Below, piece after piece: positions 43,271 to 50,407 of a DNA stretch of 55,005 bases (its first letter is position 1; the number at the start of each line of letters is the position of its first letter). Below the pieces are notes generated by a model that ran no database searches, had not been told where the DNA came from, and worked only from the letters and a program-made list of their open reading frames with translations. The position numbers were made by a program, and so were the translations under genes. Location: assembly GCA_964623885.1 (NCBI GenBank), contig CAZUVM010000259.1:1-55005 (forward strand), read 5' to 3'. The stretch is from CAZUVM01 sp964623885 (GTDB taxonomy: Bacteria > Verrucomicrobiota > Verrucomicrobiia > Limisphaerales > UBA8199).

Positions 43271-44311
43271 GTGAAACTAACCTACAAACCACAGGAACTC
43301 CACCTGGCGCATACCTGGAAAATCGCGCGCACGTCAGGCACCAATACTTCCAAAGTGATGGTGGTCGAATTGACCGGCGCCGATGGCACTCTCGGCCGAG
43401 GCGAAGCGGCTCCCACCACGCGCTACAAAGAAAGCCTAAAGACAGTGGAAAGCTTTTTGCAGAGAGTCGACCCTCGTGGCCTTTCCTTCGGCGATGTCGA
43501 AGGGAGTATGAAGTACCTGGATACGCTCTCACCGCACGATATGTCCGCCAAGTGCGCCTTAAACCTGGCGTTGCTGGATGGCGCGGGTAAAAAAGCACGC
43601 AAGCCCGTTTATGATTTGTTGGGGTTGGGTTTCCGCGACCTGCATCATGTCACTTCCTTTACCATCGGCATCGATAAACCAGAGGTCATCCGCGAAAAGG
43701 TTAAACAAGCTGAGGGTTTTCCGGTCCTTAAAGTAAAAGTGGGCTCTCCCGATGACCAAGCCAGCCTGCAGGCTTTGCGCGAAGTCGCACCCACTAAAAC
43801 GATTCGCGTCGACGGGAACGAAGGCTGGAAAACGAAAGAGCAGGCGCTCGAGAATATCGAACGCTTGGCCAAAGACCCCAATATCCAATACGTCGAGCAA
43901 CCCATGCCTTCAGCTGCTCCCGTCAAGGACTGGATCTGGCTCAAGCAACGCTCACCGTTGCCCATTTTCGGAGACGAATCCTACCACCTCGCAGATGATA
44001 TCGAGCAAGCCACCGAATGCTTTCATGGCGTCAATGTCAAGCTGGTCAAGACGGGAGGCGTAACAGCGGGTTTGCGGGCACTCCAGGCGGCAAAAAAGGC
44101 CGGCCTTAAAACCATGATCGGTTGCATGATCGAGACCAGCATCCTCATTAGCGCCGCAGCCCATCTCGCCGAGCTCTGCGATTACCTGGACATCGATGGC
44201 AATATCCTGATCACGGATGATCCGTATCGAGGCGTGACGACCGAGAACGGGGTCCTCTCTTTCACGAACGCGCCCGAACCATCCGGTTTGAGAGTCGCTC
44301 CGCGGGCCTAA
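43271..44311 (+). CDS. Dipeptide epimerase (L-Ala-D/L-Glu type), enolase superfamily
   Basis: 346 residues from a GTG at 43271, which gives the family's start (KLTYKPQELHLAHTWKIAR); the frame is open to a TTG at 43235. Catalytic and metal residues of the muconate-lactonizing/epimerase group are present: KVK at 154-156, Asp181 (VDGNEGW), Glu209 (VEQPM), Asp235 (GDESY), and Lys257/Lys260 (NVKLVKTGG); IDGNILITDDPY lies near the end. It epimerises dipeptides, probably from peptidoglycan turnover, in the cytoplasm. It is convergent with the histidine kinase gene (7 bp between stops). Substrate specificity cannot be read from sequence alone. Confidence 0.88.
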   Translation: MKLTYKPQELHLAHTWKIARTSGTNTSKVMVVELTGADGTLGRGEAAPTTRYKESLKTVESFLQRVDPRGLSFGDVEGSMKYLDTLSPHDMSAKCALNLALLDGAGKKARKPVYDLLGLGFRDLHHVTSFTIGIDKPEVIREKVKQAEGFPVLKVKVGSPDDQASLQALREVAPTKTIRVDGNEGWKTKEQALENIERLAKDPNIQYVEQPMPSAAPVKDWIWLKQRSPLPIFGDESYHLADDIEQATECFHGVNVKLVKTGGVTAGLRALQAAKKAGLKTMIGCMIETSILISAAAHLAELCDYLDIDGNILITDDPYRGVTTENGVLSFTNAPEPSGLRVAPRA

Positions 44312-44318
44312 TTCAAAT

Positions 44319-45842
44319 TCAATTAATCGGAAGCTTGAGGTGGAATTGGCTGCCGGCTCCCAGCTTGCTATCCACTTCTAACGTGCCGCCATGCGCGTCG
44401 ACGATGGCCTTGGAAATCGCCAACCCCAACCCAGTGCGGCCCTGCGCGCGCGAACGCGATTTATCCACGCGGTAAAACCGTTCGAAGATATGCGGTAGAT
44501 CTTCCGGCGGGATCCCCGTCCCATTGTCGCTCACCGTCAGGATCCCGGTGCCGTTCTGCGCGTGCGTCGAAATGGTCACCTCGCCACGCTCGGGTATGGC
44601 CTGGATGGCGTTGGTCAGCAGATTCGTGGCAACTTGCCCGATACGCTCCGCGTCGCCGGTGCATTGCAGTTCGGGCAACTCGCAACGGAGCTCCACGCCA
44701 CGCTCAGCGGCCAGCGGCCGGACTAGTTCCACCGATTCACGTGCGACGCGCCCAAGGTCGAATTGTTCCCGCCTCATGGGTTCCTGACCGGCATCGAGCC
44801 GCGCCAACTCCAGCAGAGACTCTGTCAACGAGCGCATCCTTTGAGCCGCGCGTTGGCAGGCCTGCAAGGCGTCGCGATATTCGGTCGTCCCACGTTCCCG
44901 CGCCAGCGCGCTCTGCGTCTGTGAGAGAATAACCGAAACCGGCGTGCGCAGTTCGTGAGATGCGTCAGAAGTGAACCGAGCCTGGTGGGCGAATGCTGCT
45001 TCGAGCCGGGCAAACGTTGAATTCAACACGTCGGCCAACCGGCCCAGTTCGCTGTCAGTGCCGGCAACGTTGATCCGGTGGGACAGGTCGCCGGCGGCTA
45101 TCTTCATCGCGGCCGAGCTGATCTCCTCGATCGGTCGAATGGCGCGAGTTGCCAGCCACCAACCGCCGGCCAATCCTAATAGCAGCACGCTGATTCCCGC
45201 AGCGGTTAGCCACAGCGCCAGCCGATGCATGGCCGCCAAATCCGGCGCCATGGAGCGTCCCACCATAACGGCTTCGTGATGCGGCAGAAAACGAATCAGT
45301 TCGCGGAACTGCCCGCGCGTGCGCGCAGGCGGCGTGGTTTGTGGGCCAGCTGTAAACGCAAACACGCGATTGCGTTTCTCCGAACCGGTGTATTCGCCCG
45401 CCGGTGCCTCGCCCATTTTATAGTATTCTTCTCGGCGCGGTGGACCGTTCGTATCGAACGACTCTGCTCGGGCTGGTAAGGGCACGTCCAACGGTGCGCC
45501 TGCTGAACGGGCTGCTTCTGAGCCATCGCCCTGCCAGAGCACATAATAAACTCCATTCGTTTGCCCGGTCTCCCCCACGCCAGACTTCTGAATGGTATCC
45601 CGCAGGCGTTCGAAGAATTCGCTCGGGCCGAAATGACCCCGGTGCGACGGTTCGCTTCCTTGCTCCGGGGGCGGGGGCGGACGGAACAGGGCCATGAGCC
45701 GCTGTTCCAGTTCCTGATCGATTCGGCGCAACTGATTGTCCCGCGCGACATGGTAGGCCGTAAACCCGAACCCAGTCAGCACGAGCACGAGAATCAGTCC
45801 GTGCCAGGCCTGCAGCCGCCAGCGGATGGAATTAAAGATCAT
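44319..45842 (-). CDS. Membrane sensor histidine kinase
   Basis: 507 residues, starting at an ATGA overlap with the response-regulator stop. TM1 at about 12-33 and TM2 at about 207-231 enclose a periplasmic sensor of some 170 residues with no recognised fold (Pro-rich, RPPPPPEQG). A HAMP domain follows (RAIRPIEEISSAAMKIAAGDLSHRI). HisKA contains His296 (TSDASHELRTP). The HATPase has N-box TNLLTNAIQAI, G1 VSDNGTGIPPEDL, F-box IFERFYRV and G2 GRTGLGLAISKAIV. It should autophosphorylate and pass phosphate to the partner regulator. The signal is unknown. Confidence 0.95.
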   Translation of the reverse strand: MIFNSIRWRLQAWHGLILVLVLTGFGFTAYHVARDNQLRRIDQELEQRLMALFRPPPPPEQGSEPSHRGHFGPSEFFERLRDTIQKSGVGETGQTNGVYYVLWQGDGSEAARSAGAPLDVPLPARAESFDTNGPPRREEYYKMGEAPAGEYTGSEKRNRVFAFTAGPQTTPPARTRGQFRELIRFLPHHEAVMVGRSMAPDLAAMHRLALWLTAAGISVLLLGLAGGWWLATRAIRPIEEISSAAMKIAAGDLSHRINVAGTDSELGRLADVLNSTFARLEAAFAHQARFTSDASHELRTPVSVILSQTQSALARERGTTEYRDALQACQRAAQRMRSLTESLLELARLDAGQEPMRREQFDLGRVARESVELVRPLAAERGVELRCELPELQCTGDAERIGQVATNLLTNAIQAIPERGEVTISTHAQNGTGILTVSDNGTGIPPEDLPHIFERFYRVDKSRSRAQGRTGLGLAISKAIVDAHGGTLEVDSKLGAGSQFHLKLPIN

Positions 45843-46498
45843 TTCGTTTGCGCGATGCTGTAGCCGTGTCCGCGCCGCGTGGTGATGAATTCGTGGCCCA
45901 ATTTCTTACGGATATTCGAGACATGCACGTCCAGCAGGTTGGAAAGCGTGCTGTCGTTTTCATCAAACAAATGTTCGTACAGCATGGTGCGCGTGACGAC
46001 CTTGCCGCGGTGCAGCGCCAGAAATTCCACCAACGCATATTCCCTCGCGGTGAGTATTACCGGTTCGCCCTCGCGCGAGACGGTCCGGGCAGCGGTGTCT
46101 ATCTCGATCTCGCCGAGCTTCAACAGCGGCTGCGCTTCCCGCGCCGAGCGGCGGATCAGCGCGCGCAACCGGGCCCGCAGCTCATCCAGGTCGAACGGTT
46201 TCACGAGGTAATCGTCCGCCCCGCCGTCAAGGCCCCGGACTCGGTCACCGACGCGGTCTCGCGCCGTAAGCATCAGCACCGGGGTTTTCCGCGTTCGCCG
46301 CAGTCGGCGCAGCACTTCCCAGCCGTCCATCACCGGCAACATGATATCCAGTACGATGGCGTCGTACTCATTGTTCTCGGCTTTGTAGAGCCCTTCCTCG
46401 CCGTCCGCCGCGCCGTCGGCGGCATACCCTTCTTCCCGCACCGTGCGCAGCAGCCCGTCCAAAAGGTCCGGTTCGTCTTCCACCACGAGCACTCGCAT
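45839..46498 (-). CDS. OmpR/PhoB-family response regulator
   Basis: 219 residues. Receiver domain: acidic pocket Glu7/Asp8, phospho-acceptor Asp51 (VLDIMLP), Thr of LMLTARD, and Lys in YLVKPF. The winged-helix effector domain follows (about 125-215): LTAREYALVEFLALHRGKVVTR, then LLDVHVSNIRKKLG and GHGYSIAQ. It is operonic with the kinase gene. OmpR-family regulators bind 11-bp direct repeats, and such repeats lie upstream of this gene (46557-46578) and upstream of the two following plus-strand genes, implying autoregulation and a local regulon. Confidence 0.96.
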   Translation of the reverse strand: MRVLVVEDEPDLLDGLLRTVREEGYAADGAADGEEGLYKAENNEYDAIVLDIMLPVMDGWEVLRRLRRTRKTPVLMLTARDRVGDRVRGLDGGADDYLVKPFDLDELRARLRALIRRSAREAQPLLKLGEIEIDTAARTVSREGEPVILTAREYALVEFLALHRGKVVTRTMLYEHLFDENDSTLSNLLDVHVSNIRKKLGHEFITTRRGHGYSIAQTK

Positions 46499-46556
46499 AA
46501 CAGCTTCTATGACGCCAATTCACCCATGAATCAACGCTATTCCTGACTGTGCCAGA

Positions 46557-46578
46557 TCAACCTTAAGAACACATGAAG
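46557..46578 (-). promoter_or_regulatory. 11-bp direct repeat, candidate response-regulator site (own operon)
   Basis: On the minus strand CTTCATGTGTT is followed immediately by CTTAAGGTTGA. It is 59 bp upstream of the regulator start codon. The same two-part pattern recurs at 46606-46627 and 47274-47295. Confidence 0.6.
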
Positions 46579-46605
46579 AGCTGCTAAATATGCTCATTCG
46601 CCCAT

Positions 46606-46638
46606 CTTAATGTTCTCTTAAGGTTCTCTTGTACACTG
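46606..46638 (+). promoter_or_regulatory. 11-bp direct repeats and -10-like element upstream of the cytochrome gene
   Basis: CTTAATGTTCT (46606-46616) and CTTAAGGTTCT (46617-46627), then CTTG. TACACT at 46632-46637 resembles a -10 box and lies 15 bp before the ATG at 46647, which would leave an almost leaderless mRNA; no ribosome site is visible. Confidence 0.6.
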
Positions 46639-46646
46639 TCCGGCGC

Positions 46647-47237
46647 ATGAAAAACTTCTATTACAAAGAACTGGCTGGCTTGTGCCTCGTTTTGGCCGCG
46701 GCCGCCCCGGCTCCCGCGGCGGAGCATCCCGATTTAACCAAAATCGACGTGAGCAAATTACCGCCCGCGGCCGATAAGGCGGGTGTCACGTTCGCCGAAA
46801 ACATCCGGCCCATGCTCAAGGAATCTTGTGTTCGCTGCCATGGCCAGGACCGGCCCAAAGCCGGACTGCGCCTCGATTCGCTCGAAGGCGCGCTGAAAGG
46901 CAGCAAAGATGGCAAGGTTGTAGTCCCCGGCGACAGCAAACAAAGCCTGTTGGTCATCGCTGCCGCGCAAATCGATGAACACACCGCTATGCCGCCGAAG
47001 CACCGACCTGGCCGCGGAATGCGTGGACCGGGAGGTCCAGGCGGGCCCGGAGGTCCGGGTGGTCCTCCGCCGGGTGCGCCTGGCGCTGACAATGCACCCC
47101 ATCCGCAACCTCCCGAGGGAGCAGCGGGCGGCCCGGGAGGTCCCGGTGGACCTGGAGGCTTTGGCCCGCCGCCTAAACCTCTGACGCCCGAGCAAGTCGG
47201 ACTGCTCCGCGCCTGGGTCGATCAAGGCGCGAAATAA
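46647..47237 (+). CDS. Planctomycete-type cytochrome c domain protein with Gly-Pro-rich insert
   Basis: 196 residues from the ATG at 46647 (a TTG 18 bp upstream is unlikely). The signal peptide ends near AAPAPAA. Residues about 48-120 match the planctomycete cytochrome c type (PF07635): TFAENIRPMLKESC, heme motif Cys61-x-x-Cys64-His65, GLRLDSLEGALKG, and VPGDSKQSLLV with MPP at about 119. A collagen-like GPGGPGG-rich insert (about 128-178) separates this from the closing LTPEQVGLLRAWVDQGAK. It is probably a periplasmic c-type cytochrome or heme-bearing structural protein. It is divergent from the two-component operon and carries its candidate operator. Confidence 0.82.
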   Translation: MKNFYYKELAGLCLVLAAAAPAPAAEHPDLTKIDVSKLPPAADKAGVTFAENIRPMLKESCVRCHGQDRPKAGLRLDSLEGALKGSKDGKVVVPGDSKQSLLVIAAAQIDEHTAMPPKHRPGRGMRGPGGPGGPGGPGGPPPGAPGADNAPHPQPPEGAAGGPGGPGGPGGFGPPPKPLTPEQVGLLRAWVDQGAK

Positions 47238-47273
47238 CGCCCTTCGGAAGCGCGCAATTAAACATTAACCTAC

Positions 47274-47302
47274 CTTCACGTTGTCTTAAGGTGGGCTACA
47301 CT
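47274..47302 (+). promoter_or_regulatory. 11-bp direct repeats and -10-like element upstream of the secretin-N gene
   Basis: CTTCACGTTGT (47274-47284) and CTTAAGGTGGG (47285-47295), then TACACT (47297-47302), 17 bp before the ATG at 47314. Same layout as 46606-46638. Confidence 0.6.
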
Positions 47303-47313
47303 AATGTGGCCCT

Positions 47314-48912
47314 ATGAAGACAAGTGGTTTCTATCGGGTTGGTTTTCATTGGCTCCAGGCGCGATCTTTTGCTTGGGGGATAACGACGTTGTTGGTGCGC
47401 GGCCTGGCCGCTGAAGCCAAGCCGCAAGACACAAGCGTCACTGCGCCCGAATTCGCCATCGCGCGTCCACCCGAGCAGACGACAAGCTCCGCAACGGTGG
47501 ACTTCGCGACGTCCGCGGGAACCAATGGCCTGCATCTGAACTTCCGTGGCGCTCCGCTCCGGCTGGTGCTGGATTACCTCAGCGACGCCGCGGGATTTGT
47601 AATCGATCAGCAGGCCGAGGTTCGCGGTACGATTGACGTGTGGAGCAAGGAAGCAGTGGACAAGGCGGAAGCGGTCCAGTTGCTCAATACCGCCTTGCGG
47701 CACAATGGTTACGCCGCCGTTCGCAATGGGCGTATCCTGTCTATCGTCCCGCTGGAAAATGCCAAGACCTATGATCTTGAGGTTGTGAGCGGAAATAATC
47801 CGGAGACCGTGGAGAAGTCGGATGAGTTGGTGACTCAGATCATACCGGTGCGCTACGCCACCGCGAGCCAGCTCGTTAACAACCTCCAGCCGCTGCTCCC
47901 GGCGACCGCCAGTCTCTCGGTGAACGAAAGTGCGAACTCGCTGATCCTCGTCGATGCGAAAACCGACGTCCGCCGCATGCTCAAGATTATTTCTGCGCTC
48001 GACGACTCAATCGCAACGGTTTCCCTGATCAAAGTATTCACTCTCCACTATGCCGACGCCAAGCTGTTGGCTCCGGGCTTGCAGCAGCTCTTCTCGCCGC
48101 AGAGTTCAAGCCCGAACGGAAACCAACGTGGCCAGTCCTTCAATTTCCCTGGCCCTGTCGGCTTCGGCGGCGATCAGCAAGTCGGCCAAAACGGTAACAC
48201 CAGCAATAGCTCCAAAGCCAAAATCACCATCACGGCTGATGAACAATCGAACTCGCTCATTGTCAGCTCGCCTGCCGATTTCCTGTCGGCGATCTCCAAT
48301 GTCGTCCAGCAGGTTGATCAACCAGTCACGGATATTACTGAACTTCGGGTCATCAAACTCGAAAACGCTGATGCCAGCGAAACGGCAGATCAAATCGGTC
48401 AGCTGTTTCCCGACTCATCGAAATCCGCCTCCGAGCAAAACCAATCCGGCATGCGCCTCGGTCCGTTCCCCGGCCCTCCGGGAGCCATGATGATGAATAA
48501 TTCGGGCTCTGACCAATCCACCGGCGACCGAACCCGGAAAAAGAGCCAGGTGATGGCCACCGCGGATCGGCGCAGCAATTCACTTTTGGTCAGTGCCCCA
48601 AGCACTCTAATGCCGACCATTCTGCAGACGGTCGCTCGATTGGATGCCAACCCGGCGCGAAAAGAGATCGTGCAAGTCTACGATCTTCACAATGCCGACC
48701 CCTCGGGCATGAACCAGATTCTGCAGGACCTCTTCAATCGAAATAGTGCCCAGCGGACCAGTACCGCTAACCGCAATTCCCTAACTGGCGATAATAATCC
48801 ATTGGATACACGCGAAACCCAGCAACAAAACAATGGTACTACCTCGACCGGCGGAACGGGCACGAGCGGCCCTGCAGGCCAGCGCACTTCCACAGGCACG
48901 ACAGGGTTTTAA
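47314..48912 (+). CDS. Secretin N-domain protein lacking the secretin barrel
   Basis: 532 residues with a predicted N-terminal signal (about 1-33). An N0-like domain (about 72-148: LHLNFRGAPLRLVLDYLSDAAGF, then RNGRILSIVP) precedes three secretin_N (PF03958) repeats: ITQIIPVRYATASQLVNNLQPLL ... SLILVDAKTDVRRML; VFTLHYADAKLLAPGLQQLF ... SLIVSSPADFLSAI; and RVIKLENADASETADQIGQLFP ... SLLVSAPSTLMPTI. A fourth begins (VQVYDLHNADPSGMNQILQDLF) but dissolves into a Gln/Thr/Gly-rich tail. The conserved secretin pore domain (PF00263) is absent, and the next gene does not supply it. It could be a periplasmic scaffold or an adaptor. It carries the two-component regulator's candidate site and is followed after 15 bp by a small TM protein. 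Confidence 0.85.
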   Translation: MKTSGFYRVGFHWLQARSFAWGITTLLVRGLAAEAKPQDTSVTAPEFAIARPPEQTTSSATVDFATSAGTNGLHLNFRGAPLRLVLDYLSDAAGFVIDQQAEVRGTIDVWSKEAVDKAEAVQLLNTALRHNGYAAVRNGRILSIVPLENAKTYDLEVVSGNNPETVEKSDELVTQIIPVRYATASQLVNNLQPLLPATASLSVNESANSLILVDAKTDVRRMLKIISALDDSIATVSLIKVFTLHYADAKLLAPGLQQLFSPQSSSPNGNQRGQSFNFPGPVGFGGDQQVGQNGNTSNSSKAKITITADEQSNSLIVSSPADFLSAISNVVQQVDQPVTDITELRVIKLENADASETADQIGQLFPDSSKSASEQNQSGMRLGPFPGPPGAMMMNNSGSDQSTGDRTRKKSQVMATADRRSNSLLVSAPSTLMPTILQTVARLDANPARKEIVQVYDLHNADPSGMNQILQDLFNRNSAQRTSTANRNSLTGDNNPLDTRETQQQNNGTTSTGGTGTSGPAGQRTSTGTTGF

Positions 48913-48927
48913 AACCGTTCTTGCGGC

Positions 48928-49104
48928 GTGGCCTTTACCGAACAGACCACCGACGCGATGCATACTGAGGTCTCCGTTCTTAATCCGGATGCCGAGGTGC
49001 GCCGAATCCAGCGCCGCACGGATAGGTTATTCAAGGTCTTTATCGCAATCGCACTCCTTCTGATCCTGGTCTTTTTAGCCCTCCTTCGCAAAGCCTCGGC
49101 TTAG
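48928..49104 (+). CDS. Small single-TM protein downstream of the secretin-N gene
   Basis: 58 residues from a GTG at 48928 (or 48 from the ATG at 48958), starting 15 bp after the secretin-N stop. A charged N-terminal half (EVRRIQRRTDRLFK) leads into one TM helix (VFIAIALLLILVFLALL) and a short RKASA tail. The topology fits a single-pass inner-membrane protein with its N-terminus in the cytoplasm (positive-inside). No family is recognised. Same strand and tight spacing suggest co-transcription and a structural link with the secretin-N protein. Confidence 0.6.
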   Translation: MAFTEQTTDAMHTEVSVLNPDAEVRRIQRRTDRLFKVFIAIALLLILVFLALLRKASA

Positions 49105-49131
49105 ACATTATCCCAAACAATTTGACGGATC

Positions 49132-49147
49132 GTAGGTCCTTACCTAC
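49132..49147 (+). promoter_or_regulatory. Short inverted repeat upstream of the RND efflux operon
   Basis: GTAGGT-CCTT-ACCTAC is a perfect 6-bp dyad 112 bp before the adaptor start codon. Possible repressor site; no regulator gene is adjacent. The rest of 49105-49259 holds nothing else recognised. Confidence 0.35.
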
Positions 49148-49259
49148 TGTATTAGGTCGTGGGCGCTACCCTTTGGTCGGATCTATATTGAAGAATCTAT
49201 TGGACGCGTTAACACGTACTGTTAGAAGTGCTTACATCGGATAATCCGGTTACTGTTGC

Positions 49260-50384
49260 ATGATTCGTAAAATTGCCATCGCCGTCTGCATTCTGCTGGT
49301 GGTCATCGGTGCCATTGGCGGAACCAAGTTTCTGCAGATTAAAAAGCTCATGAAGGCAAATTGGGCTCAACCGCCGGAATCAGTTTCCACGGTATCCGTC
49401 CAGGCCGAGAAATGGCAGGACACCTTGACTGCGATTGGTTCAGTGACGGCCGCCCAGGGTGTTAATGTTACGACTGAAATTGCGGGCCTCATTCGTGAAA
49501 TCGATTTCGAGTCCGGTGCTGTGGTCAAACAGGGCGACCTGCTGGTCCGATTGGACATTTCGTCCGAAGAAGCCCAATTGCGCGCTATGCAGGCGCAGTT
49601 GGAACTGGCCCGCTTGAACGTCGAGCGCACGCGCACGCTCCGCTCTGAGAACATGGTGTCCCAGTCTGACCTGGACACGGCGGAAGCAACCCTCAAGCAG
49701 GATCAGGCCAATGCCGACGCTATTTCCGCGACGATTGAGAAGAAAACTATTCGTGCGCCTTTCGCCGGTCGATTGGGCATTCGCCAGGTTAATGTGGGCC
49801 AGTACTTGGATGTCGGTAAGCCTATCGTATCGTTGCAATCGCTCGCGCCGATCTACGCGGATTTCTCTCTGACGCAACAGGAATTGGCTAAGCTCAGCAC
49901 CGGCATGAAAGTGCGCCTCCGCACTGATGCATTTCCCGACCGCACCTTTGAAGGCACTTTGAGCGCGATTAACCCCGACCTCGACGCCACCACGCGGAGT
50001 ATCGGTTTGCAGGCCACCTTCAACAACCCGGACCAGCTTTTGCGGCCTGGCATGTTCGCCAAGGTCGAAGTGCTGCTGCCGAGCGAGGAAAACGTGCTGG
50101 CCATTCCGTTGACGGCTGTGCTGTCTGCGCCCTTTGGCGATTCGGTTTACGTGGTTGAGTCCGCGCCGGTCAGCGGAAAAACGCCCGCCGAAACCGTCGT
50201 GCGCCAGCAATTTATTCGGACCGGCCGTTCCCGCGGTGATTTTATCGCCGTTGAATCGGGTCTGAAAACGGGTGAACGCATCGTGAGCGCCGGCGTTTTC
50301 AAGCTCCGTAATAAGATGCCGGTTGCGGAGAATAACGCCATAGCTCCTAAGACCTCCACCTCTCCCAAACCGTCCGATAGCTGA
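49260..50384 (+). CDS. RND efflux periplasmic adaptor subunit (HlyD/AcrA family)
   Basis: 374 residues; N-terminal membrane anchor or uncleaved signal (KIAIAVCILLVVIGAIGG). The lipoyl domain halves flank an alpha-helical hairpin: GSVTAAQGVNVTTEIAGLIREIDFESGAVVKQGDLLVRLD, then the hairpin (QAQLELARLNVERTRTLRSENMVSQSDLDTAEATLKQ) and TIRAPFAGRLGIRQVNVGQYLDVG. The beta-barrel domain (FSLTQQELAKLSTGMKVRLR) and the membrane-proximal domain follow. It should link the inner-membrane pump to an outer-membrane channel. It precedes the pump gene by 23 bp. There is no lipobox Cys. Confidence 0.94.
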   Translation: MIRKIAIAVCILLVVIGAIGGTKFLQIKKLMKANWAQPPESVSTVSVQAEKWQDTLTAIGSVTAAQGVNVTTEIAGLIREIDFESGAVVKQGDLLVRLDISSEEAQLRAMQAQLELARLNVERTRTLRSENMVSQSDLDTAEATLKQDQANADAISATIEKKTIRAPFAGRLGIRQVNVGQYLDVGKPIVSLQSLAPIYADFSLTQQELAKLSTGMKVRLRTDAFPDRTFEGTLSAINPDLDATTRSIGLQATFNNPDQLLRPGMFAKVEVLLPSEENVLAIPLTAVLSAPFGDSVYVVESAPVSGKTPAETVVRQQFIRTGRSRGDFIAVESGLKTGERIVSAGVFKLRNKMPVAENNAIAPKTSTSPKPSDS

Positions 50385-50407
50385 TCGTTCCTTTCTCGCT
50401 ATCGTTC

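Noticed and set aside
42975..43274. 99-codon open frame between the FG-GAP and epimerase genes
   Set aside because: It is almost entirely the translation of the 127-bp dispersed element and has no ribosome site; not a gene.
45848..46546. 232-codon open frame antisense to the response regulator
   Set aside because: The response regulator has every catalytic residue; the antisense frame shows nothing and crosses the promoter region.
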